A stretch of 6,550 bases of DNA, taken from assembly GCA_937914965.1 (NCBI GenBank), contig CALGIY010000078.1, positions 1 to 6,550 on the forward strand. Direction: 5' to 3'. Under the pieces are notes generated by a model, which was given only the letters and a program-made list of their open reading frames with translations, had not been told where the DNA came from and did not search any database. Below, piece after piece: positions 1 to 5,377 of this stretch (position 1 is the first letter of the stretch; each line of letters starts with the position of its first letter). A program made the position numbers and the translations under genes. This DNA comes from an uncultured Thermoanaerobacteraceae bacterium (GTDB lineage: Bacteria; Bacillota; DSM-12270; Thermacetogeniales; Thermacetogeniaceae).

Positions 1-43
1 TCTTTTCATACTGATTATGATATATATCCTCCTTAAAACGTCC

Positions 44-81
44 TTATAAAAGAAGGAAGGCTTGAATCGACGACCCAAGCC
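44..81 (-). terminator. Possible intrinsic terminator ending the cluster
   Basis: GGCTTG (59-64) pairs perfectly with CAAGCC (76-81) across an 11-nt loop. Read on the minus strand, the hairpin is followed by the T-rich TTCCTTCTTTTAT (46-58), as expected for transcripts arriving from the response regulator about 120 nt upstream. The stem is only 6 bp and the tail is broken by C residues, so strength is doubtful. On the plus strand the hairpin is not followed by a T tract. Confidence 0.35.
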
Positions 82-155
82 CCTATTAACCAAACAATTA
101 TTATCCTATAAAGATACTAAAAATTTCAGAGCAACATGAGAAACCCGTTAAATAT

Positions 156-194
156 TAGTGGAGATTAAATTAATGGTTTTTGATAGTGGAGATT
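156..194. repeat. 11-bp direct repeat TAGTGGAGATT, two copies
   Basis: The exact sequence TAGTGGAGATT occurs at 156-166 and 184-194, start-to-start 28 bp, just downstream of the last response regulator stop. A related element, GGGGAGATTTAAT, lies on the opposite strand at about 582-594, just upstream of the same gene. The copies are seen directly. Whether they are protein-binding sites or chance is not known. Confidence 0.5.
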
Positions 195-199
195 GTTTC

Positions 200-565
200 C
201 TATGGCTGGAGGATCTTATTTACTATGCCCTCCAGGCTGACCAAGTCAAAAGGTTTGGAAAGGAAATAATTTGCTTTTGCCTGACCGGCTAAAAATTCTA
301 TGTCACTGTTCGCTGAGACCAAGATTACCGGGATATCTCGATAAAGTGGGCTGGATTTCAGCATCTGCGTAGCCGCCACCCCTCCGATATCCGGAATCCA
401 GTTGTCCATAAAGATCAGGTCAGGCTTAAAACTGCTCACTTTCTCCAACACGTCGTGCGACGTCCGCGATTGATCGACTATATGCCCCATGTCCTCCAAT
501 ACGATAGTAAATATCTCAAGCACGTGCCTATCGTCATCGAAAATAAGTATCCTTTTGTTTTCCAT
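200..565 (-). CDS. Single-domain response regulator (CheY-like receiver)
   Basis: 121 residues, receiver domain only. The acidic cluster is D10-D12 (ILIFDDDRHVLEIF), the phospho-acceptor is D54 in IFMDNWIPDIGG, the switch residue is S84 (ILVSANSD) and the conserved K104-P105 lies in FLSKPFD. All key positions are present. It is more divergent from the other receivers in the window than the regulator at 1420-1785 is, so it probably belongs to a separate receiver lineage and may receive phosphate from a different kinase. It is last in the cluster, 42 nt after cheR; that longer AT-rich gap leaves room for separate expression, although read-through from cheR is likely. With no output domain it would act through a partner or as a phosphate sink. 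ATG 565 gives the standard receiver N-terminus; no clear ribosome-binding site is seen before it. Confidence 0.92.
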   Translation of the reverse strand: MENKRILIFDDDRHVLEIFTIVLEDMGHIVDQSRTSHDVLEKVSSFKPDLIFMDNWIPDIGGVAATQMLKSSPLYRDIPVILVSANSDIEFLAGQAKANYFLSKPFDLVSLEGIVNKILQP

Positions 566-607
566 CGTATTATGCGAAAATATTAAATCTCCCCAAAATT
601 TGAAACA

Positions 608-1417
608 TTAATTTATTTTCCGCCAGATTTTTTGGTCACCAACTTGTTGGAACCTATCCCTAAGCGAGGAGAACAGGAGGGTTTCCTTGGGACCCAGGCC
701 TAGGAATCCGCCATTTTCCAAGCTCGTGTGGAAGAGGTCAATTACCGAACCCTGCAGGGATCGCCTGAAATAGATCAGAACATTCCTGCACAGGATAAGC
801 TGAAAGCTATTGAAGGAAGAGTCACTGGCAAGGTTATGGGTAGAGAACACCATTCGGGAACGGAGCTCATCATTGAAGCTAATGCTGCCCAGTTTAGGCG
901 AGTAATAGTCAGACAGATCCCTAGTACCGCCCGAACTGACATAATTATCTGCAAATTCCCCAAGGTTCTCTAAGGGAAACAGGCCCATGGACGCACGCTC
1001 CACAGAGACTGGGTTTAGGTCTGTTGAATAGATCAGGGACCTTTCAAGAAGTCCAGATTCGTTTAACAATATGGCCATTGAATATGCTTCCTCACCAGTG
1101 GAGCAACCTGCTACCCAGACCCGGATCAGGGGGAAGGTACTCAGGAAAGGGATCACGTGCTGACGGAGGGCCAGGAAAAAAGCTGGATCTCGGAACATCG
1201 TGGTCAGGGGAACGCTGACCTGTTGCACGAAGTCCCCTGCCAATGTTTTTTCCATGAGCATCCTGTCCAAGAGCTCCTCCAGATCGGAAACCTTCCATAA
1301 GGACATAATCCGTAAAATCCTCCTCTGAATGGAGTCCCTGCTATAACCTGTGAAATCATAGCCGAATTCCTCGAGGAACCTGAAAAGGAAAATATCTAAC
1401 TGGGAATCGATATCCAT
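608..1417 (-). CDS. cheR: CheR-type protein-glutamate O-methyltransferase
   Basis: 269 residues, close to the usual CheR length. The family transfers methyl from S-adenosylmethionine to glutamates of chemoreceptors. An all-helical N-terminal region (about 1-70, with DSIQRRILRIM) precedes the catalytic domain. This carries TTMFRDPAFF (72-81), the SAM-binding WVAGCSTGEEAYSMA (101-115), TDLNPVSVERASMGLF (132-147), HNLASD (194-199) and the signature ILCRNVLIYF (208-217). An in-frame ATG at 1510 would add 31 residues, but that extension overlaps the response regulator gene and is Arg/Gly/Pro-rich without family resemblance. ATG 1417, 2 nt after the regulator's TGA and next to a GGGAGGG, is therefore preferred. 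No CheB, CheA, CheW or chemoreceptor is encoded in the window, so its substrate is unknown. CheR genes inside hybrid-kinase clusters often serve non-chemotaxis signalling; a role in adapting the neighbouring kinase is inference only. Confidence 0.92.
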   Translation of the reverse strand: MDIDSQLDIFLFRFLEEFGYDFTGYSRDSIQRRILRIMSLWKVSDLEELLDRMLMEKTLAGDFVQQVSVPLTTMFRDPAFFLALRQHVIPFLSTFPLIRVWVAGCSTGEEAYSMAILLNESGLLERSLIYSTDLNPVSVERASMGLFPLENLGEFADNYVSSGGTRDLSDYYSPKLGSISFNDELRSRMVFSTHNLASDSSFNSFQLILCRNVLIYFRRSLQGSVIDLFHTSLENGGFLGLGPKETLLFSSLRDRFQQVGDQKIWRKIN

Positions 1418-1419
1418 TC

Positions 1420-1785
1420 TCACCCTCCCGTTAAACCCTGGATCTCGGCCAGGAGAACATCTATATCCACTGGTTTGGATACGTAACCATCCGCGCCCGC
1501 ACCAAGGCACCTCTCCCTGTCCCCGCTCATGGCCTTTGCTGTCACCGCAATTACGGGTGGGTAATCCTTCCCGCTGGAATCCCTGATGTGCTGCAAAAAC
1601 TGGAATCCATCAAATTCCGGCATCATCATGTCCAGCAGCACTACGCTGATGCCCATTCCAACCTCTATGAGGTCAAGTCCCTCCTGGGCACTGAGGACGC
1701 CATGGGAATCGTACCCCCTTGATCTGAGTGCGGTCTTAAGGGCGAAGATATTCCGCCTGTCATCATCAATAATCAATATGCTCAT
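1420..1785 (-). CDS. Single-domain response regulator (CheY-like receiver)
   Basis: 121 residues consisting of one receiver domain and nothing else. The acidic cluster is D7-D9 (LIIDDDRRNIF), the phospho-acceptor is D52 (LLDMMMPEFDG), the switch Thr is T82 (AVTAKAM) and the conserved K104-P105 lies in YVSKPVD. All catalytic positions are intact. There is no output domain, so it would act as a phosphate shuttle or by binding a partner. It begins 14 nt after the hybrid kinase stop and ends 2 nt before cheR, so it is almost certainly co-transcribed with both. It closely resembles REC3 of the neighbouring hybrid kinase, sharing DDD-RNIF, AVTAKAM-GDRERC and SKPVD blocks, and probably arose from or alongside it. 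The natural phosphodonor is one of the two kinases here. The upstream bases show only a weak purine stretch, not a clear ribosome site. Confidence 0.93.
   Translation of the reverse strand: MSILIIDDDRRNIFALKTALRSRGYDSHGVLSAQEGLDLIEVGMGISVVLLDMMMPEFDGFQFLQHIRDSSGKDYPPVIAVTAKAMSGDRERCLGAGADGYVSKPVDIDVLLAEIQGLTGG
1423..1429 (-). promoter_or_regulatory. Shine-Dalgarno-like GGGAGGG deciding the CheR start
   Basis: On the minus strand, GGGAGGG lies 5 nt before the ATG at 1417, inside the last codons of the preceding response regulator. It supports translation from 1417 rather than from the in-frame ATG at 1510. If the host is a Bacteroidota member, such sites contribute less to initiation than in other bacteria, so the signal may be partly coincidental. 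Confidence 0.45.
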
Positions 1786-1799
1786 CTGTTTTCTAAGGT

Positions 1800-4700
1800 T
1801 TAACGGTTAAAAAGCCACACCCGGAGCAAAGAGACCAATTGGTCCAGATCCACAGGTTTGGATATATAATCTGAGGCTCCTGCCTTCATGCACCGCTCCC
1901 GGTCTCCCATCATCGCTTTTGCCGTGACTGCGATTATCGGGAGTTTGCTGAAGATTTCCATGGAACGGATCTTTTCGATGGCCTGGAAACCGTCCATCTT
2001 TGGCATCATTATGTCCATCAGCACGATGTCGATGTCGGGATGACTTTCCAGGACCTGGCAAGCTTCCACACCATCGATGGCAGAGTAGATTTCCATATTG
2101 AATTTTTCCAGGGCCCTTGATATGGAAAAGATGTTGCGGATATCATCATCGGCAATCAGGACCTTCCTTCCATGCAAGATTTCGGCAAGTCGGCTACCTT
2201 TTGCATTCACCTGCGGAGATAAACTAGATGTCTTATTTTCCACCAGATGAAGGAATAGGCTCACCTCGTCTAGGATCCTCTGGAAGGAATGGGCCGTTTT
2301 CAGGACGATCGAGTCCGCATATTCCTTAATGCGCATCTCTTCCTGCCCAGAGAGGCTCTTTCCGGTAAAGACGATTATGGGAAGGTCCTCTAGGCCATCT
2401 TGGCCCTTTATTGTTTCCAGGGTCTCATATGCCCCTGGATCCGGGATCCCCATGTCCAGGATGACACATTCAACTTTACCCGATGTAAGGGCCTTTACCC
2501 CCTGTTCAAGGGAGGACTTCACCTCTGTGGAAATGTCGAAGCTCTCAAGATAGGACGAAAGCGCTTCGGCGTGCTTTGGATTTTCCTCAACGATCAATAC
2601 CTTTTTGGGACCGTTGCTCAAGGCCGAATCTATTTTGGAGAAAATCTCCTGGAAGCCCTGGTTTTGGAAAGGTTTCCTGATAAAATCGATTGCGCCCCTG
2701 CGTATGCTTTCGCTTTTCTTGGCTTGTTCGGCCGACATCATGTGGACTGGGATATGACGGGTATCCGGATTGGACTTCAATCCTTCGAGAACCTGCCACC
2801 CGTCCATATGGGGCAGGACGATGTCCAGCAGGATAGCCTTCGGAGAAAACCTCAGGGCAGCTTCCATGGCCAGGTCACCCCTGCCGACAGCTATTGCCTT
2901 GTAGCCAGCTTTTCTTGCATATTGCAGTACCAATCTGGCGAAAGTTTCATCGTCCTCCACTATCAGGATCGCCTTGTCCCCCGGAACAATGGTCCCTCGG
3001 TCATCTGGAATAAATTGCGGGATAAGGATACCAGGACCAATTGCCGGATTCTCTAAGGCCTTATTTAGGGGAGCTATGGGTTCCTCATTTTGGACATCGA
3101 TCTGCTCACCATTCACAAAATCAAGCGGCAGTGAGAGTGTAAAGCAGCTTCCCTGGCCCGGGGTGCTCTCAACGGTAAGCTCACCATGTAGCAATCTTGC
3201 GATTTCCCTGCTGATCGAAAGTCCCAGGCCGGTTCCCCCGTATTGCCGCCTGGTAGACCCGTCCGCCTGTTGGAAGGCCTCGAATATCAGTTTCTGTTTT
3301 TCTTGGGGAATCCCGATCCCTGTATCTCTGACATGGAACCGGACGGAAGCCCCAGGTCCAGAGGTCCTCTCCACCCTGAGGGTTATGTGGCCATTTTCTG
3401 TGAACTTGATTGCATTGGACAGCAGGTTCCTTAGGACCTGTTCCAACCTGAGCCTGTCGCTTTTCAAGTTGAAATCTCCCGGCAGTCCGTTCTCGATCCG
3501 GAGCTCCAGGTTCTTTTCCTTGGTGAGGGGACTGAACATCTGCTGGAGCTCCGAAATGAGGTCTGCCAACCTAAATTCCTCGAGCTCTATGTCCATCTTC
3601 CCTGCCTCGATCTTGGAAAGGTCCAATATTTCGTCTATCAGGGTAAGCAACCCTGTTCCTGATGACCAGATGACCTGGGCTGATTCAACCTGTTCCTGGT
3701 TAAGGTTTCCATCCGTGTTCTCAGTGAGCACACGGGAAAGCAAGAGGATGGAGTTAAGGGGGGTCCTCAATTCATGGGACATATTGGCAAGGAACTCCGA
3801 TTTGTATTTGGTGCTCAGCGCTAGGGCTTCCGCCTTTTCCTGTATTTCCTTGTTCCGTGCGACGATCACCTGGTTTCTTTCCTCCAAGAGATGCGATCTT
3901 TTCTCGAGCTCCTGGTTGGAGATCAGCAGCTCATCCTGCTGGGACCTTAGCTCCTCTTCTGAGACCCTCAACCTACCGGCCTGGGCTTCCAGCTCGCTAT
4001 TGAGGGTCTCCAGTTCTGCGTGCTGGACCTGAAGCTCCTCAGTCTGGGTCTGGGTTTCTTCCAATAGCTGTTGGACCCTGCGCCGGCTCTGTGCCGCGGC
4101 CATGGATATCCCGATGGTTTCACAGAAGTCGGAAATTATCCCAATCTTCTCTTCGCTTATATCTCCCCGAGAACCGACTTCGAGGATCCCCATGCATTCC
4201 TGTTGGTAGATAATGGGTACCAATGCAATCTGGCGGACTAATATTTCACCCTGTGCAAAGGAAAGCTTGAACTCTTCTGGATATAGGTCCTTGAGGACCC
4301 TGTACCTTTTGGTCCTGTAGACCTCTCCCAAGACACCTCCAGTTAGTGGGACCTCTGAGAAAGGCAGGCTTTGGAGCCCGACGGTATGCATGACCTTGAA
4401 CGTACTCCTTTCGACCATGAAAACTGCTCCGTTCTCCAAATCCATGTAGTCGGTGATGAATTCCATGCTGAACTTTGCAATTTCCTCAAGACCGGGGTTT
4501 CCCATCAGACCTGAATTCAGCTGGGCCAGTCCATTTTTCCGCCATTCGTTCCTTTGGAGCTGATCAAAGTTCTTCTTCAGGGACTCGGTCATTATGCGAA
4601 GGCTCTCAGCTATGTTCCCAAGATCGTCCTTTTTCGTGTCATCTATGATCACAGAATAGTTTCCCTTGGTAACCTGTCGGGCGATCCCCCTGATAATGTT

Positions 4701-5375
4701 CAACCTATGTTTCATGTCACTGTCCTTCTCTAGCAGTTCCTGCTGTAGTTCTGCCCGCCTTCTGTAGTCGCCTCGAAGTTTCCAGAACAGGATGGCAGTG
4801 ATGACCAAGGACATTAAGGAGGCAAAGGCAAACAGGATGGTAGTCGTCAAAGTGGAGTTATCGAGTTCCTCGGAACGCTTTCCTACCCTGGCTTCTTCCT
4901 CATGTTGGATCTCGCCGATAAGGACCCTACATGAATCCATGATCGATTTCCCCCTGTCTAGGTGATCGGGAGATAGGTTGCCGGAACTTAAACGCTGTGC
5001 CATGAGTCCCTCCAGCACTTCAATCCTTTCATTGGCCAAGCGTCCGAGTTGCTGGGCTCTGCTCTCTTGGACGGGCCCAAGATCTCCATTGACAAGGTTG
5101 CCCAGGTGCTGCGGCAGATCCCTACGGCTGTCCCGGTACGGCGCCAGGAACTCTTCCTGGCCTGTCAGCAGATAGCCCCTCTGTCCGGTTTCAGCATTCT
5201 GCAGGTCGATCAAGACCAACTGTGAATTGAGTATAATCCTTTGGGACTGATCCATAAGGGCTTTGTTCTCCCGCTGATTGCGGAACGAGAAGAACATCAC
5301 CGCTGATGAGGCCAAAAGGATGGCCATGGAAAAACCGAAACCGATCTGAAGGTTCCTAAATACGTTTTTTGCCAT
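1800..5375 (-). CDS. Membrane hybrid histidine kinase, CHASE3-HAMP-GAF-HisKA-HATPase-REC-REC-REC
   Basis: 1191 residues. A short cytoplasmic start is followed by TM1 (about 11-31), a CHASE3 sensor (about 35-170, with the typical LQNAETGQRGYLLTG), TM2 (about 176-198), HAMP (about 222-275), GAF (about 285-430), a Glu/Gln-rich coiled coil (about 431-525), HisKA with H534 in NMSHELRTPL, and HATPase with N654, D684 in RDTGIGIP and GGTGLGLS. Three receivers follow: REC1 (about 801-918; D808/D809, D851, S881, K901-P902), REC2 (about 925-1042; E930/E931, D974, T1004, K1026-T1027) and REC3 (about 1070-1187; D1076-D1078, D1121, T1151, K1173-P1174). It probably senses an extracytoplasmic cue through CHASE3 and an internal cue through GAF, autophosphorylates H534, and passes phosphate to its own receivers. 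No Hpt domain is visible, so phosphate leaving these receivers would need an Hpt protein from elsewhere. REC2 departs from consensus: an acidic-pair Asp is Glu and the Pro after the conserved Lys is Thr. The start gives a sensible N-terminal membrane helix and sits in the TAATG overlap. Ligands are unknown. Confidence 0.95.
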   Translation of the reverse strand: MAKNVFRNLQIGFGFSMAILLASSAVMFFSFRNQRENKALMDQSQRIILNSQLVLIDLQNAETGQRGYLLTGQEEFLAPYRDSRRDLPQHLGNLVNGDLGPVQESRAQQLGRLANERIEVLEGLMAQRLSSGNLSPDHLDRGKSIMDSCRVLIGEIQHEEEARVGKRSEELDNSTLTTTILFAFASLMSLVITAILFWKLRGDYRRRAELQQELLEKDSDMKHRLNIIRGIARQVTKGNYSVIIDDTKKDDLGNIAESLRIMTESLKKNFDQLQRNEWRKNGLAQLNSGLMGNPGLEEIAKFSMEFITDYMDLENGAVFMVERSTFKVMHTVGLQSLPFSEVPLTGGVLGEVYRTKRYRVLKDLYPEEFKLSFAQGEILVRQIALVPIIYQQECMGILEVGSRGDISEEKIGIISDFCETIGISMAAAQSRRRVQQLLEETQTQTEELQVQHAELETLNSELEAQAGRLRVSEEELRSQQDELLISNQELEKRSHLLEERNQVIVARNKEIQEKAEALALSTKYKSEFLANMSHELRTPLNSILLLSRVLTENTDGNLNQEQVESAQVIWSSGTGLLTLIDEILDLSKIEAGKMDIELEEFRLADLISELQQMFSPLTKEKNLELRIENGLPGDFNLKSDRLRLEQVLRNLLSNAIKFTENGHITLRVERTSGPGASVRFHVRDTGIGIPQEKQKLIFEAFQQADGSTRRQYGGTGLGLSISREIARLLHGELTVESTPGQGSCFTLSLPLDFVNGEQIDVQNEEPIAPLNKALENPAIGPGILIPQFIPDDRGTIVPGDKAILIVEDDETFARLVLQYARKAGYKAIAVGRGDLAMEAALRFSPKAILLDIVLPHMDGWQVLEGLKSNPDTRHIPVHMMSAEQAKKSESIRRGAIDFIRKPFQNQGFQEIFSKIDSALSNGPKKVLIVEENPKHAEALSSYLESFDISTEVKSSLEQGVKALTSGKVECVILDMGIPDPGAYETLETIKGQDGLEDLPIIVFTGKSLSGQEEMRIKEYADSIVLKTAHSFQRILDEVSLFLHLVENKTSSLSPQVNAKGSRLAEILHGRKVLIADDDIRNIFSISRALEKFNMEIYSAIDGVEACQVLESHPDIDIVLMDIMMPKMDGFQAIEKIRSMEIFSKLPIIAVTAKAMMGDRERCMKAGASDYISKPVDLDQLVSLLRVWLFNR
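3876..4043 (-). repeat. 28-residue repeat in the hybrid kinase coiled coil
   Basis: Within the GAF-to-HisKA linker, residues starting at 445 (TEELQVQHAELETLNSELE) and at 473 (EEELRSQQDELLISNQELE) align without gaps at a spacing of 28 residues, which is four heptads. By eye, 11 of 28 positions are identical (the E-E-L, Q, E-L, N, E-L-E and L positions). The segment is a predicted parallel dimer coiled coil that would carry the GAF signal to the kinase core. Similar EEL-Q-EL-N-ELE repeats are known in other hybrid kinases of this class. Confidence 0.7.
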
Positions 5376-5377
5376 TA
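5373..5377 (-). other. TAATG stop/start overlap coupling the two kinase genes
   Basis: Read on the minus strand, the TAA stop of the upstream kinase and the ATG of the hybrid kinase share one A (position 5375). The bases upstream of this ATG contain no convincing Shine-Dalgarno sequence. Start of the hybrid kinase by re-initiation or coupling to the upstream gene is therefore plausible. The overlap is seen directly; the coupling is inferred. Confidence 0.7.

Noticed and set aside
28..60. Hairpin between CCTCCTT (28-34) and AAGGAAGG (53-60)
   Set aside because: The stem needs a bulge and an 18-nt loop and competes with the better hairpin at 59-81.
136..168. Ten-codon plus-strand ORF in the non-coding end
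   Set aside because: Too short, no ribosome-binding site, and no recognisable peptide.
566..607. Possible Bacteroidota-type promoter (TATTTTCG resembling TAnnTTTG) before the last response regulator
   Set aside because: One mismatch in the -7 element and no TTTG-type -33 element at the right distance; AT-rich DNA makes such matches likely by chance.
2400..3056. 218-codon open frame on the plus strand opposite REC1 and REC2
   Set aside because: It lies fully antisense to conserved receiver domains and has no family resemblance or start signal.
2974..4032. 352-codon open frame on the plus strand opposite the hybrid kinase
   Set aside because: It is antisense to the HisKA/HATPase region, its translation is rich in Ser, Leu and Pro without any recognisable domain, and the opposite strand encodes clear conserved motifs. 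It is a shadow frame.
3876..4082. Canonical chemoreceptor methylation site in the kinase coiled coil
   Set aside because: The region is rich in Glu-Gln pairs, but by eye none has the paired small residues on both sides at the required spacing.
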